DNA of 64,000 nucleotides, taken from contig NZ_LYPL01000001.1 in the NCBI RefSeq assembly GCF_001662075.1, positions 558,001-622,000 on the forward strand. Reading direction: 5' to 3'. The DNA is from Rhizobium bangladeshense (lineage in GTDB: Bacteria > Pseudomonadota > Alphaproteobacteria > Rhizobiales > Rhizobiaceae). Both the position numbers and the translations under genes were made by a program. The notes under the pieces were generated by a model. That model was not told the DNA's origin, did no database searches, and saw nothing but the letters and a program-made list of their open reading frames with translations. Shown one piece after another: positions 18,457 to 27,389 of the stretch. Position 1 is the stretch's first letter. Every line of letters begins with the position of its first letter.

Positions 18457-20880
18457 TCAGCTTCTGAGGACGCCGCCGGTGAACTTCGCGACGCTGGCGA
18501 CGATCTTCTGCGTCAGCGCCTCGAAATCCTCATCCGTCAGCGTGCGCTCAACCGGCTGGATCTGAACCTCGATCGCCACCGACTTCTTGCCGTCGCCGAC
18601 AGACGCACCTTCGAAGATATCGAAGACATTGACGCCGGTGACGAGCTTGCGGTCTGCCCCGGTCGCAGCCTTTATGATGGCGCCCGATTCCACCGTCTTG
18701 TCGACGACGAAGGCGAAGTCGCGCTTGACCGCCTGGAAGGGTGACAGTTCCAGCGCCGGCTTGGTGCGGGTCGCCTTCTTCTTCGGCTCGGCCATCGCGT
18801 CGAGATAGACCTCGAAGCCACAGAGAGCGCCGGAGACATCGAGTGCTTCCAGCGTCAGCGGGTGAAATTCACCGAAGTAACCGAGCACCACCTTCGGCCC
18901 CATCTTGATCGTGCCGGAGCGGCCGGGATGATACCATTCCGGGCCGCCCTGCTCGATCTGGATATTGCCCATCGGCAAGCCGCAGGCTTCGATGACGGCG
19001 AGCGCATCGGCCTTGGCGTCGAAGACGTCGACCGGTTTGCCGCCGCCCTTCACTGCATTCGACCACATGCGGCCTCCGCCGGCGAGCGAGGCGGTGCCGC
19101 GGCGGATGCCGCCGGCAACGCGGCGCTGGCCGTCCGGCCGGTCATTCTCGTAGGTGCCCGAGACCTCGAAGATCGCCACGTCACCATAGCCTTTGTCGGC
19201 ATTGCGCTGGGCAGCCGTCAGCAGGCCCGGCAGCAGCGAGGGGCGCATATCCGACATTTCTGCGGCGATCGGATTGGCAAGCTTGAGGGCCGGCGAACCG
19301 CCGCCGAAGAGCTTCGCCTGATCTTCCGGGATGAAGGACCAGGTGACGGCCTCCAGCATGCCGCGCGAGGCAAGCGCACGCTTGGCCGCGCGGGTGCGAA
19401 TCTGCAGCGTCGTCAGGATCCTGCCGTTGACGGCGGCATGGCTTTCGAGCGGCGCCGGCTTGATCTTGTCGACGCCGTGGATGCGCATGACCTCCTCGAC
19501 GAGATCGGCCTTGCCGTCGACATCGGGACGCCACGACGGAACGGAGACGGAGACGCGCTCGCCAGAGCCGGAAACCTTGAAACCGAGGCGGGCTAGGATC
19601 GCGTTGCTTTCCTCCGTCGAGACCTCCAGGCCCGTCAGGCGCTTGACCTCCGAATAGGGGAAATCGACGACCTTCGGCTCATGGCCCTTGTAGCCGACGA
19701 CCTCGGCGCGCGCGGCCGTGCCGCCGCAAAGCTCGAGCACCAGTTCCGTCGTGCGCTCGAGACCGGGAACCATATATTCCGGATCGACGCCGCGTTCGAA
19801 GCGGTAGCGGGCATCGGTGATGATGCCGAGCGTACGGCCCGACTTGGCGATGTTCATCGGGTCCCACAGAGCGGATTCGATCAGCACGTCGACGGTGTTC
19901 TCGTCGCAGCCGGAATGTTCGCCGCCCATGATGCCGCCGATCGATTCGATGCCTTCTTCATCTGAGATGACGACGTTGTTCGGGCCGAGCTTGTATTCGC
20001 GCTGGTCGAGCGCCAGCACGGTCTCCCCTTCCCTGGCGCGGCGGACGGTGAGATTGCCCTTGATCTTGGCGGCATCGAAGACATGGATCGGCCGGCCCTG
20101 ATCGAAGGTCACGTAATTGGTGACATCAACAAGCGCATTGATCGGGCGCAGGCCGATGGCAGTGAGCCGTTGCTGCATCCAGCGCGGGCTCGGGCCGTTT
20201 CTGACGCCGCGCACCAGACGCAGCGAAAAGCCGGGGCAGAGCTTGGGATCATCGAGATCGAGCGTCAGCTTGACCGGCGTTTCGCCTTCGACGGCGAAGC
20301 TCGGCGCGCCCCGTGTCTTCAGCGTGCCGAGACCTGAAGCGGCGAGATCGCGGGCGATGCCGTGGATCGACGTGCAGTCCGGCCGGTTCGGCGTCAGATT
20401 GATCTCGATAACGGGATCATCGAGGTGAGCATAGGCGGCGTAGCTCTGGCCGACCGGCGCATCCTTGGGCAGATCGATGATGCCGTCATGATTCTCGGAG
20501 ATCTGCAGCTCTTTTTCGGAGCACATCATGCCGCGGCTTTCGACGCCGCGGATATTGCCGACGGCAAGTGTCGCGTCGATACCAGGAACATAGGTTCCGG
20601 GTGCGGCGAAGGCACCGACGAGGCCGGCGCGCGCATTCGGGGCGCCGCAGACGACCTGGACCGGCGCACCGGCGCCGGTGTCGACCATCAGCACCTTCAG
20701 GCGATCGGCCTGCGGATGTTTTTCCGCCGAGACAACTCGAGCGATGACGAAGGGCTTGAACGCCGCCTTGTCGTCGACATCCTCGACCTCGAGCCCGATC
20801 TCGGTCAGGCGGGTGCAGATTTCATCGAGCGTGGCATCCGTTTCCAGATGCTCTTTCAGCCAGGAGAGCGTGAATTTCAT
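18457..20880 (-). CDS. pheT: Phenylalanyl-tRNA synthetase beta subunit
   Basis: An 807-residue PheT of full bacterial length. Domains in order: short N-terminal [20 protein letters not shown], a tRNA-binding OB domain at about residues 40-150 ([19 protein letters not shown] segment and [12 protein letters not shown]), B3/B4 editing domain ([23 protein letters not shown]), B5 domain, the catalytic-like core and a C-terminal ferredoxin-fold anticodon-binding domain ([19 protein letters not shown]). With PheS it forms the alpha2-beta2 enzyme that charges tRNA-Phe; the beta chain also edits Tyr-tRNA(Phe). It starts 16 bases after pheS. Confidence 0.97.
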   Translation of the reverse strand: MKFTLSWLKEHLETDATLDEICTRLTEIGLEVEDVDDKAAFKPFVIARVVSAEKHPQADRLKVLMVDTGAGAPVQVVCGAPNARAGLVGAFAAPGTYVPGIDATLAVGNIRGVESRGMMCSEKELQISENHDGIIDLPKDAPVGQSYAAYAHLDDPVIEINLTPNRPDCTSIHGIARDLAASGLGTLKTRGAPSFAVEGETPVKLTLDLDDPKLCPGFSLRLVRGVRNGPSPRWMQQRLTAIGLRPINALVDVTNYVTFDQGRPIHVFDAAKIKGNLTVRRAREGETVLALDQREYKLGPNNVVISDEEGIESIGGIMGGEHSGCDENTVDVLIESALWDPMNIAKSGRTLGIITDARYRFERGVDPEYMVPGLERTTELVLELCGGTAARAEVVGYKGHEPKVVDFPYSEVKRLTGLEVSTEESNAILARLGFKVSGSGERVSVSVPSWRPDVDGKADLVEEVMRIHGVDKIKPAPLESHAAVNGRILTTLQIRTRAAKRALASRGMLEAVTWSFIPEDQAKLFGGGSPALKLANPIAAEMSDMRPSLLPGLLTAAQRNADKGYGDVAIFEVSGTYENDRPDGQRRVAGGIRRGTASLAGGGRMWSNAVKGGGKPVDVFDAKADALAVIEACGLPMGNIQIEQGGPEWYHPGRSGTIKMGPKVVLGYFGEFHPLTLEALDVSGALCGFEVYLDAMAEPKKKATRTKPALELSPFQAVKRDFAFVVDKTVESGAIIKAATGADRKLVTGVNVFDIFEGASVGDGKKSVAIEVQIQPVERTLTDEDFEALTQKIVASVAKFTGGVLRS

Positions 20881-20896
20881 CGTCTCAATTCTCCGT

Positions 20897-21979
20897 TCAA
20901 GCGCTGAGGCCGCCGAACAGCGTCGGCATGTCGAGCGGGCGGAAGCCGTAATGCGTCATCCAGCGGACGTCGGCATTGAAGAAGTCGCGCAGGTCGGGCA
21001 TGCCGTATTTCAGCATGGCGATGCGGTCGAGGCCCATGCCCCAGGCAAAGCCCTGATACTCGTCCGGATCGAGGCCGCCATAACGCAGCACGTTCGGGTG
21101 AACCATGCCGCAGCCGAGGATCTCCATCCAATCGGTGCCTTCGCCGAACTTGACGATCGGGCCGGAGCGGTCGCACTGGATATCGACCTCGAAGGAGGGC
21201 TCGGTGAAGGGGAAGAAGGATGGGCGGAAGCGCATCGTCACGCTGTCGACCTCGAAGAAGGTCTTGCAGAACTCCTCGAGCACCCAGCGGATATTGGCGA
21301 CATTGGCCTTCTTGTCGATGACCAATCCCTCGACCTGGTGGAACATCGGCGAATGCGTGGCATCGCTGTCCTGGCGATAGGTCTTGCCGGGAATGATGAT
21401 GCGGATCGGCGGCTTCTGCGCTTCCATGGTGCGCACCTGCACCGGCGAGGTATGCGTGCGCAGCACCTTGCGCTCACCGTTTTCGTCAGGATTGAAGAAG
21501 AAGGTGTCGTGCATCTCGCGGGCTGGATGGCCTTCGGGAAAATTCAGCGCGGTGAAATTGTAATAATCGGTCTCGATATCGGGGCCTTCGGCGATCGAGA
21601 AACCCATGTCGGCGAAGATCGCAGTGATCTCATCGACGATCTGGCTGATCGGATGGATGCGGCCGCGCTCGGCCGGCGAGGAGCGCACCGGCAGGCTGAC
21701 ATCGACGGTTTCGGCCTTCAGGCGGGCGTTGACCGCCGCCATTTTCAGCACCGACTTGCGTTCGGCGACGGCATCCGTCACCGCATTCTTCAGGGCGTTG
21801 ATCGCAGCACCCCGGGTCTGACGCTCCTCCGGCGTCATCGCGCCGAGCGTCTTCAGGAGTTCCGAGACCGAGCCCTTCTTGCCGAGAGCGGAGACGCGCA
21901 CGGCTTCCAGGGCGGCCTCGTCATTGGCGGCGGCGATTTCCGCGAGCAGCGATGAGTGGAGCTGGTCAATATCTGACAT
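20897..21979 (-). CDS. pheS: Phenylalanyl-tRNA synthetase alpha subunit
   Basis: A 360-residue PheS. An N-terminal coiled-coil ([20 protein letters not shown]) leads to the class II catalytic core: [41 protein letters not shown] region, [14 protein letters not shown] (motif 2 area), and [14 protein letters not shown] with [17 protein letters not shown] (motif 3). The start MSDIDQ at 21979 is the family start; an upstream ATG at 22096 runs across the rplT-pheS terminator and is rejected. It is upstream of pheT in the same transcript, and an intrinsic terminator separates it from rplT. Confidence 0.97.
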   Translation of the reverse strand: MSDIDQLHSSLLAEIAAANDEAALEAVRVSALGKKGSVSELLKTLGAMTPEERQTRGAAINALKNAVTDAVAERKSVLKMAAVNARLKAETVDVSLPVRSSPAERGRIHPISQIVDEITAIFADMGFSIAEGPDIETDYYNFTALNFPEGHPAREMHDTFFFNPDENGERKVLRTHTSPVQVRTMEAQKPPIRIIIPGKTYRQDSDATHSPMFHQVEGLVIDKKANVANIRWVLEEFCKTFFEVDSVTMRFRPSFFPFTEPSFEVDIQCDRSGPIVKFGEGTDWMEILGCGMVHPNVLRYGGLDPDEYQGFAWGMGLDRIAMLKYGMPDLRDFFNADVRWMTHYGFRPLDMPTLFGGLSA

Positions 21980-22053
21980 TGTCACTTCTTTCCGTCCAGT
22001 ATCAGGCGGGGATCGGGAGGCAGGCGGCGCCGACCGGCGCAAGGGATATAAAG

Positions 22054-22091
22054 AAAGAAAAACCCGCGCTAGCCCAAACCAGCGCGGGTTT
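22054..22091 (-). terminator. Intrinsic terminator between rplT and pheS
   Basis: On the minus strand, AAACCCGCGCT (22091-22081) pairs perfectly with AGCGCGGGTTT (22070-22060) around a 10-base loop, followed by TTTCTTTC. It lies 40 bases after the rplT stop and 80 before the pheS start. It either ends the ribosomal-protein transcript or lets part of it read through into pheST. No phenylalanine-rich leader peptide was seen in front of it. Confidence 0.85.
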
Positions 22092-22130
22092 CCCAAATTT
22101 CAATAGAGCATAGAGCCTGGGAAGCGCTGG

Positions 22131-22535
22131 TTAACGAACCGCGCCTTCAAACTCGTTGGCCGTACCGGTTTCCTTGAGGTATTCAAGGGCCTTCTTGGCG
22201 GCATTGACGAGCGCGCCGAATGCTTCCGGCTCGTGGATCGCCATGTCGGAGAGAACCTTGCGGTCGACTTCGATGCCAGCCTTGTTCAGGCCGTCGATGA
22301 AGCGGCCGTAGGTCAGGCCGAATTCGCGGACAGCAGCGTTGATGCGCTGGATCCAGAGCGCGCGGAAGTTGCGCTTGTTGACCTTGCGGTCGCGGTAAGC
22401 GTACTGCTTCGACCGGTCGACAGCGGCCTTGGCGGCGCGGATGGTATTCTTGCGGCGGCCGTAAAAGCCCTTGGCGGCCTTCAGAACCTTCTTGTGCTTG
22501 GCGTGAGAGGTGACGCCTCTTTTTACACGTGCCAT
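22131..22535 (-). CDS. rplT: 50S ribosomal protein L20
   Basis: A 134-residue L20: [20 protein letters not shown] start, the conserved [27 protein letters not shown] and [22 protein letters not shown] segments. L20 binds 23S rRNA early in 50S assembly and, in several bacteria, represses its own operon by binding a structure ahead of rpmI. It follows rpmI by 38 bases on the same strand, giving the usual infC-rpmI-rplT order. Confidence 0.98.
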   Translation of the reverse strand: MARVKRGVTSHAKHKKVLKAAKGFYGRRKNTIRAAKAAVDRSKQYAYRDRKVNKRNFRALWIQRINAAVREFGLTYGRFIDGLNKAGIEVDRKVLSDMAIHEPEAFGALVNAAKKALEYLKETGTANEFEGAVR

Positions 22536-22573
22536 ATCATGATCTCCTTAAATCTAGCGTTCGCGGACGAGTC

Positions 22574-22777
22574 TCAGAGACCGTTCGGCAGGTAATTCTT
22601 GATAACCTTGCGGCCATCCGGTTCTGCAAGAACCATCGTGCCACGTGCATCGCGAATGAACTTGTTGGTACGCTTGATCATGCCATGGCGCTTGCCGGCA
22701 GCGGCAGCCTTGACCTTGCCCGTCGCGGTGATCTTGAACCGCTTCTTGGCAGAGGACTTCGTCTTCATCTTGGGCAT
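22574..22777 (-). CDS. rpmI: 50S ribosomal protein L35
   Basis: A 67-residue L35 starting [20 protein letters not shown], with [20 protein letters not shown] and the end [11 protein letters not shown]. The frame is open further upstream to 22912, but the family start at 22777 has AAGGAGTAG just ahead. The protein sits near the base of the 50S subunit. It lies between infC and rplT; a 310-base gap and a hairpin separate it from infC, so it may have its own promoter. Confidence 0.97.
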   Translation of the reverse strand: MPKMKTKSSAKKRFKITATGKVKAAAAGKRHGMIKRTNKFIRDARGTMVLAEPDGRKVIKNYLPNGL

Positions 22778-23087
22778 TTTGCTACTCCTTCTGTCCTCCC
22801 TGCGCGCTTTATCAAAAAAGCCCTCTCGCGAAGTCCGGTTCTCCGGCCGTCGCAACAAGGTGCGGGAGCGTTTGTTGTTGATCTGCGGCTTCGGCGACGA
22901 ACCGTTCCGCAAGCATTCGAAACTGCCACGGCATGCCCTGCCGGTCAGTTCGGACGCGCGCTTATAACCGCAGCGTCATGAAAGTGCAACGGGGCCGCGG
23001 AGGAATATTCGCCAGCCCAAAATCGCGATGGCCGAAAGCACAAAAGCCGCCCTTGCGGACGGCCTTGGGCAAAAAGGTGTCTGGCGC
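22778..23087 (-). other. Leader region between infC and rpmI
   Basis: This 310-base stretch follows infC and precedes rpmI. It holds the hairpin at 23042-23063 near the infC end, then a long untranslated lead into rpmI. In many bacteria this leader carries the L20-binding regulatory structure; no specific fold was established here. The open frame that runs through it upstream of rpmI has no family resemblance and is taken as non-coding. Confidence 0.4.
23042..23063 (-). terminator. Weak hairpin terminator after infC
   Basis: On the minus strand GCCGTCC (23063-23057), a GCAA tetraloop and GGGCGGC (23052-23046) form a 7-bp stem with one G-U pair, followed by TTTT. It lies 25 bases after the infC stop. 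The short T run suggests partial termination, letting some transcripts continue into rpmI-rplT. Confidence 0.5.
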
Positions 23088-23624
23088 TTACTTCGGCGCC
23101 AGCACCATCATCATCTGACGGCCTTCGAGCTTGGGCTCGGCTTCGACCTTGGCGATCTCAAGCGTGTCGGCCTTGACCTGCTGCAGAAGCTTCATGCCGA
23201 GCTCCTGGTGGGCCATTTCACGGCCGCGGAACTTCAGCGTCACCTTGACCTTGTCACCCTCGTCGAAGAAGCGGCCCATCGCCTTCATCTTCACCTCATA
23301 ATCATGGGTGTCGATGTTCGGGCGCATCTTGATTTCTTTGACTTCGACGATCTTCTGCTTCTTGCGCGCCTCGGCGGCCTTCTTCTGGTTGGCGTATTTC
23401 AGCTTGCCCAGATCGAGGATCTTGCACACCGGCGGTTCGGCATTGGGGGAAATTTCGACAAGATCGAGGCCGGCTTCTTCTGCCATTCTCAAGGCCTGGT
23501 CGGTGGGCACGATGCCCATATTCTGTCCGTCAGCCGCGATCAGCTGAACTTTGGGAATGCGGATTTCACGGTTCGAGCGCGGGCCGTCCTTCACGGGCGC
23601 ATCGGTCTTAAAAGGTCTGCGAAT
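23088..23624 (-). CDS. infC: Translation initiation factor IF-3 (ATT start)
   Basis: A 178-residue IF-3. The N domain has [20 protein letters not shown] and [22 protein letters not shown]; the linker is basic ([20 protein letters not shown]); the C domain has [23 protein letters not shown] and ends [16 protein letters not shown]. No ATG, GTG or TTG fits the family start; the codon ATT at 23624-23622 lies 9 bases after an AGGAG site and gives the expected N-terminus (start residue, [11 protein letters not shown]). Rare ATT starts are known for infC and allow IF-3 to limit its own translation. IF-3 keeps 30S subunits free and proofreads start codons. Confidence 0.95.
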   Translation of the reverse strand: MRRPFKTDAPVKDGPRSNREIRIPKVQLIAADGQNMGIVPTDQALRMAEEAGLDLVEISPNAEPPVCKILDLGKLKYANQKKAAEARKKQKIVEVKEIKMRPNIDTHDYEVKMKAMGRFFDEGDKVKVTLKFRGREMAHQELGMKLLQQVKADTLEIAKVEAEPKLEGRQMMMVLAPK

Positions 23625-23638
23625 GGTCGTATTCTCCT
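23622..23638 (-). promoter_or_regulatory. Ribosome site plus non-canonical ATT start of infC
   Basis: Read on the minus strand: AGGAG (23638-23634), nine bases, then ATT (23624-23622). The next in-frame ATG upstream (23687) would add residues unlike any IF-3. This decides the infC start and carries the known feedback logic in which IF-3 discriminates against its own start codon. Confidence 0.85.
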
Positions 23639-23802
23639 CGCGTTGTTTCCGGAATGTTGCAGCCGCGCGCTCCCGACCAGGGTGCACAAACGTATCTCGT
23701 TATCGCTGCAACGGAGTCAATATCATCCTTTAGCGGAAAAATCACCTGCTGTCAGCCTGCCAAGAATCTGTTTTATAGGCCAAAACAACAGGAGTTCCGC
23801 CG

Positions 23803-24627
23803 ATGTCCTATCAGACGCCAAATGTCCAGCCGCAGTTTCTGACGGTCGGTGAAGGCGAGGCGGCGCGTGAGATCGCCATGCTGGTGCGCCCGGCGCAAGC
23901 CGGCAACAATGCCCCGACACTCGTTTGGCTATCCGGCTACCGTTCCGACATGTGCGGTACTAAGGCATTGGAGCTCGATGGACTGGCGGGCGAACTCGGT
24001 ACCGCCTGCATCCGCCTCGACTATTCCGGCCACGGACTTTCCGGCGGCAGCTTTCGCGACGGCACGATCTCACGCTGGCTGGAGGAGGCGCTGGCCGTCA
24101 TTCTGCACATCGCGCCCGATCGCATCATCCTGGTCGGCTCCTCGATGGGGGGGTGGATTGCACTCAGGCTGGCGCAGGAACTTGCGCGCCAGGACGGTCC
24201 AGAGCTCGCCGGCATGATACTGATCGCGCCGGCGCCCGATTTCACCTCCGAGCTGATCGAGCCGAATCTCAAGGCCAGGGAGCGCAAATTGCTGGCGGAG
24301 CGTGGCTATTTCGAAGAGCGCTCGCAATACAGCCCGGAACCGAACGTCTATACGCGGGCACTGATCGAGGACGGACGCAAAAACAGGGTGCTGGATGGGA
24401 TGATCGAGACGGGCTGCCCAGTGCATATCCTCCAGGGCATGAAAGATCCCGACGTGCCGCATGCCCACGCGTTGAAACTTCTGGAGCACCTTCCCGCCGA
24501 CGACGTCGTGCTGACCTTCATCCGCGACGGCGACCACCGCCTTTCCCGCCCCGGCGACATCGCCCTTCTCCTCAGCGCTGTCAAAGGCATCATTCGTTCA
24601 TCAATAAATATGCAGATGCCCATTTGA
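23803..24627 (+). CDS. Alpha/beta hydrolase (ABHD10-like)
   Basis: A 274-residue serine hydrolase. After a strand region (APTLVWLSGYRSDMCGTKALEL) comes LDYSGHGLSGG and the nucleophile elbow LVGSSMGGWIALRL, with Ser114 in G-S-S-M-G. The likely acid is in LQGMKDPDVPH and the His in IRDGDHRLSRPGD. WLSGYRSDM and the short insertion are like mitochondrial ABHD10 and its alphaproteobacterial relatives, which act as depalmitoylases or acyl-glucuronide hydrolases; the rhizobial substrate is not known. It is transcribed alone, divergent from infC. Confidence 0.85.
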   Translation: MSYQTPNVQPQFLTVGEGEAAREIAMLVRPAQAGNNAPTLVWLSGYRSDMCGTKALELDGLAGELGTACIRLDYSGHGLSGGSFRDGTISRWLEEALAVILHIAPDRIILVGSSMGGWIALRLAQELARQDGPELAGMILIAPAPDFTSELIEPNLKARERKLLAERGYFEERSQYSPEPNVYTRALIEDGRKNRVLDGMIETGCPVHILQGMKDPDVPHAHALKLLEHLPADDVVLTFIRDGDHRLSRPGDIALLLSAVKGIIRSSINMQMPI

Positions 24628-24721
24628 ACAGCACCGACCGAGAAATTCCCCAAACGCAAGCCGCCAACCCGTTGCATTTTAACCATGTTGGCGCGTCGCA
24701 AGGCGCTCCCAAGAAGTAACG

Positions 24722-24760
24722 ATTGACTCTTCTCGGCCCTCTCCATTAACAGTTTGTTAA
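24722..24760 (+). promoter_or_regulatory. Candidate promoter and small palindrome before the BTLCP gene
   Basis: A TTGACT hexamer (24723-24728) is followed 16 bases later by ATTAAC, a plausible -35/-10 pair. The -10 overlaps an inverted repeat TTAACAGTTTGTTAA (24746-24760). The GTG start of the peptidase gene is about 32 bases further on. Position and spacing support it, but only by eye. Confidence 0.35.
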
Positions 24761-24791
24761 TAATTAAGGGGCGATCGAGGAAAGAGCGGGC

Positions 24792-25391
24792 GTGCGGATC
24801 AAAGGTATCTTTGTGGCCATGATGGCCGTGTTTGCGATGGCGACTGCCGCCATCCCAGCTCCAAGCAGAAATGCTTCCATGGTAACAGGCAACGCCACTT
24901 CGCAGCCGATCGGCCATTATGATTTCTGTCAGACCCACAGCAGTGAATGCGGCGCAAACCGCAATGCTGGCCCCGTCGAGATGACCCCGGCCAAGTGGTC
25001 GCTCGTCCGTTCGGTCAACGCCACCGTCAACCGCACGATCACGCCGATGACCGACAAGGAAATCTACGGCAAGGACGAAGTCTGGGCCTATCCGACCACC
25101 GCCGGCGACTGCGAGGACTTCGCGCTCTTGAAGCGGCGCATCCTGATCCAGCGCGGCGTTCCGGCCGCCGACCTGCTGATGACCGTCGTGCGCAAGCCTG
25201 ACGGTGAGGGCCATGCCGTCCTGACGCTGCGCACCGCCGAGGGCGACTTCGTGCTCGACAACCTCGCCGCCGACGTCAAGCCATGGTTCGGAACGCCCTA
25301 TTCTTTCGTCAAGCGCCAGTCGAGCTACAATGCCGGCCGCTGGGTCACCATCGAGAATGGCCGCGACGTGCTGGTCGGCGCACTGCGCTGA
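24792..25391 (+). CDS. Transglutaminase-like cysteine peptidase (BTLCP family, DUF920)
   Basis: A 199-residue exported protein with a GTG start. Residues 1-20 form a signal peptide (IFVAMMAVFAMATAAIP). The catalytic triad of the family is visible: Cys107 in TTAGDCEDFALLKRRIL, His141 in GEGHAVLTLR and Asp156 in FVLDNLAADVK. BTLCP members include LapG, a periplasmic protease that releases surface adhesins; rhizobial members outside a lap locus have no assigned substrate. No LapD-like or adhesin gene is nearby, so LapG function is only a possibility. A strong terminator follows. Confidence 0.88.
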   Translation: MRIKGIFVAMMAVFAMATAAIPAPSRNASMVTGNATSQPIGHYDFCQTHSSECGANRNAGPVEMTPAKWSLVRSVNATVNRTITPMTDKEIYGKDEVWAYPTTAGDCEDFALLKRRILIQRGVPAADLLMTVVRKPDGEGHAVLTLRTAEGDFVLDNLAADVKPWFGTPYSFVKRQSSYNAGRWVTIENGRDVLVGALR

Positions 25392-25413
25392 GGATTTCAG
25401 GGGGATGCGGGGA

Positions 25414-25445
25414 AAAAGGCCGGCGAAAGCCGGCCTTTTGCTTTT
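25414..25445 (+). terminator. Strong intrinsic terminator
   Basis: AAAAGGCCGGC (25414-25424), a GAAA tetraloop and GCCGGCCTTTT (25429-25439) make a perfect 11-bp stem, followed by GCTTTT. It ends the peptidase gene 22 bases after its stop. Confidence 0.9.
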
Positions 25446-25525
25446 GGGGGAATTGGAACCGCGTCGACCGTCACCTTTCGCTTCCGCTCAAGCTGTTCGT
25501 CGCTCACGCTCCTCACCCCATCATC

Positions 25526-25744
25526 TGCCCTTCGGGCATCTTCTCCCCGCTGGGGACTCCCAACGTGTAAGGATGAGGGCTGTTTGTTGTGGCTGCCGAC
25601 CAGGATGAGGGAGGTGGCTTGGTGATATAAATCGACGTGGAGATTGCGACACTGTAAGTGGTGGGTTGCGTTTGCCGCGTCCTATCCCGGCCCTTCGCGT
25701 GGCTCCGGGCGTTCGCTGTGCAATCGATTCACTGGATCGATTGC
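25526..25744. repeat. Palindrome-rich intergenic region, RIME-like
   Basis: The 375-base gap before mbfA's stop holds several close hairpins: TGCCC-TTC-GGGCA (25526-25538), TCCCC-GCT-GGGGA (25544-25556) and GCAATCGAT paired with ATCGATTGC (25720-25728 with 25736-25744). The run of CTCACCCCATCATCTGCCC followed by TTCTCCCC resembles common palindromic intergenic repeats of rhizobia. No coding potential was recognised. Copy number cannot be judged from one window. Confidence 0.4.
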
Positions 25745-25766
25745 TCGGGCTCTGCCCGACCGCAAC

Positions 25767-26750
25767 TCACCCATTCCCGATCAAAATTCCCGCTCCGAGC
25801 ACCAAGCTGCCGCCGAGGACGACCTGGAAGGCGGCGCGCAGGAACGGCGTTTCCATGTAGCGGTTCTGGATGAAGGCGATTGCCCAAAGTTCGAAGAAGA
25901 CGATGATGGCGGCGGTGATCGTTGCCGTCCAGAAATGCGGGATCAGATAGGGCAGCGCGTGGCCGAGGCCGCCGAGCGTCGTCATGATGCCGCAGGCAAG
26001 GCCGCGCTTGACCGGCGAGCCCCTGCCGGAGATCTTGCCGTCGTCATGGGCGGCCTCGGTGAAGCCCATCGAGATGCCGGCGCCGACGGATGCGGAAAGG
26101 CCGACGAGGAAGGTCTGCCAGGTGTCCTGGGTGGCAAAGGCGGCGGCAAAGATCGGCGCCAGAGTCGAGACCGAGCCGTCCATCAGCCCGGCAAGGCCCG
26201 GCTGCACATAGGTCAGCACGAATTGCCGGTGCGCCGCCTCGTCCTCGTCGTGCTTGATATCTTCGGGCGTATGTTTGTCGCCCAGCATGCGGGCAATATC
26301 CTCATGTCCCTGCTCGGCGAGCGCGAGATCGCCGAGAAGCTCTCGCGTCGAGGCGTCCGAGGTCCGCTTTGCCGCTTCGACATAAAAGCGGTAGGCCTGC
26401 TCCTCCATTGCCTCGGTCTCCTGCCGTATCGCATCGAGGGAAAGGCTTGCCCTGAGCCAGTCGGGCTTGCGTTCGTAGAAGCCCTGCACATGTTCGCGCC
26501 GGATCAGCGGGATGCGCTCGCCGAAACGCTGGCGATGGATCTCGATCAGGGATTTGCGATGGGTATCCTCGACCTCGGCCATATCTTCGAAAACCTTTGC
26601 CGAGGCCGGGAATTCGTTCCGGAGCCTGTCGGCATAAGCAAGGTAGATGCGGGCATCGTCTTCCTCGGAGGCGATTGCGAGGGCGAGAATCTCCTGCTCG
26701 GACAGCGACTCGAAAGACCGTTTCGGTGATCTGAAAAATCGCGCCAACAT
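25767..26750 (-). CDS. mbfA: MbfA-type iron exporter: ferritin-like plus VIT1 domain
   Basis: A 327-residue two-domain protein. Residues ~15-160 form a rubrerythrin/ferritin-like bundle with di-iron ligands in ASEEDDARIY (E29/E30), EDMAEVEDTH (E61, H64) and ALAEQGHE (E146, H149). Residues ~175-327 form a VIT1/CCC1 membrane domain (VQPGLAGLMDGSVSTLAPIFAAAF, GLSASVGAGISMGFTEAAHDDG, two final helices). In Bradyrhizobium and Agrobacterium MbfA exports iron and protects against iron and peroxide stress, repressed by Irr under low iron. A matching ICE/Irr palindrome lies 16 bases upstream. Confidence 0.93.
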   Translation of the reverse strand: MLARFFRSPKRSFESLSEQEILALAIASEEDDARIYLAYADRLRNEFPASAKVFEDMAEVEDTHRKSLIEIHRQRFGERIPLIRREHVQGFYERKPDWLRASLSLDAIRQETEAMEEQAYRFYVEAAKRTSDASTRELLGDLALAEQGHEDIARMLGDKHTPEDIKHDEDEAAHRQFVLTYVQPGLAGLMDGSVSTLAPIFAAAFATQDTWQTFLVGLSASVGAGISMGFTEAAHDDGKISGRGSPVKRGLACGIMTTLGGLGHALPYLIPHFWTATITAAIIVFFELWAIAFIQNRYMETPFLRAAFQVVLGGSLVLGAGILIGNG

Positions 26751-26765
26751 AACTATTCTCCATAA

Positions 26766-26782
26766 TTTAGAATTATTCTAAA
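26766..26782. promoter_or_regulatory. ICE motif (Irr box)
   Basis: TTTAGAATTATTCTAAA is a perfect inverted repeat of TTTAGAA around TTA. It matches the iron-control element bound by Irr in rhizobia and lies 16 bases upstream of the mbfA start, in the gap shared with the globin gene. Irr bound here under low iron would block mbfA; it might also touch the divergent globin gene. Confidence 0.85.
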
Positions 26783-26918
26783 TCTAAAGAAGGAGCCAAT
26801 GGCGGTCAAGGGTGCAGACAGGCCGGCTGACAGATTGCCGCAAGCCGCACGGATGCCTTTGGCGCGCCGGCACAAATACCTATATGAGAGAGCGCCGCAT
26901 TATGCGGCACCGGGGTTT

Positions 26919-27389
26919 ATGATGGATAATGACATTCAGGGCCGTCCTGCCCACGTCGCGGCGATCCGCGAAAGGGCGGAAGTCGAGATGCAGGCGATGG
27001 GCGTCGACGAGGTCTTCATCGGCAGGCTGGTCGAGACTTTTTACGGGCGCGTGCTGACGCATCCCGATCTCGGTCCGGTGTTCGACGCCAGGCTCTCCGG
27101 CCGCTGGCCGGAGCATATGGAGAAGATGAAGAGCTTCTGGTCGGCCGTCGCCTTCCGCAGCGGCGCCTATGGCGGCAAGCCGGTGCAGGCGCATACCGGC
27201 GTCGCGGACCTGACGCCGGATCTCTTTCCGAAGTGGCTGGCGCTGTTTGCCGCAACGCTCGACGATATCGCCCCGTCGCCGGAGGCCAAGACCTGGTTCA
27301 TGGCGACGGCGGAGCGGATCGCCAAAAGCCTGACGCTGTCGCTGTTCTACAATCCGGCGCTCGACGACCCGGCGAAGAAGGCGGGCTGA
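26919..27389 (+). CDS. Group III truncated hemoglobin
   Basis: A ~156-residue globin from the 26919 ATG. VDEVFIGRLVETFYGRVLTHPDLGPVF covers helices A-B, WPEHMEKMKSFWSAVAFRSGAYGGKPVQAHTGV includes the CD to E region, and DLFPKWLALFAATLDDIAP with FMATAERIAKSL the F-H region; the proximal His is probably the one in QAHTGV or LTPDLFPKW context. Group III globins bind O2 or NO and may assist respiration under low oxygen. The frame extends upstream to an ATG at 26799 that has a good but very close AAGGAG site, so a 196-residue form cannot be excluded. It shares an intergenic ICE box with mbfA. Confidence 0.82.
   Translation: MMDNDIQGRPAHVAAIRERAEVEMQAMGVDEVFIGRLVETFYGRVLTHPDLGPVFDARLSGRWPEHMEKMKSFWSAVAFRSGAYGGKPVQAHTGVADLTPDLFPKWLALFAATLDDIAPSPEAKTWFMATAERIAKSLTLSLFYNPALDDPAKKAG

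Noticed and set aside
20678..21955. Open frame of 425 codons antisense across pheT and pheS
   Set aside because: It crosses two real genes and the gap between them; pure shadow of high third-position GC.
21980..22130. Attenuator with Phe leader peptide for pheST
   Set aside because: A terminator is present, but the only short frame ahead of it encodes a few residues (M-L-Y) without a Phe run, and no alternative antiterminator pairing was evident.
22778..22912. 45-residue N-terminal extension of rpmI
   Set aside because: L35 proteins are about 65 residues and begin MPKMKTKSS; the ribosome site supports 22777.
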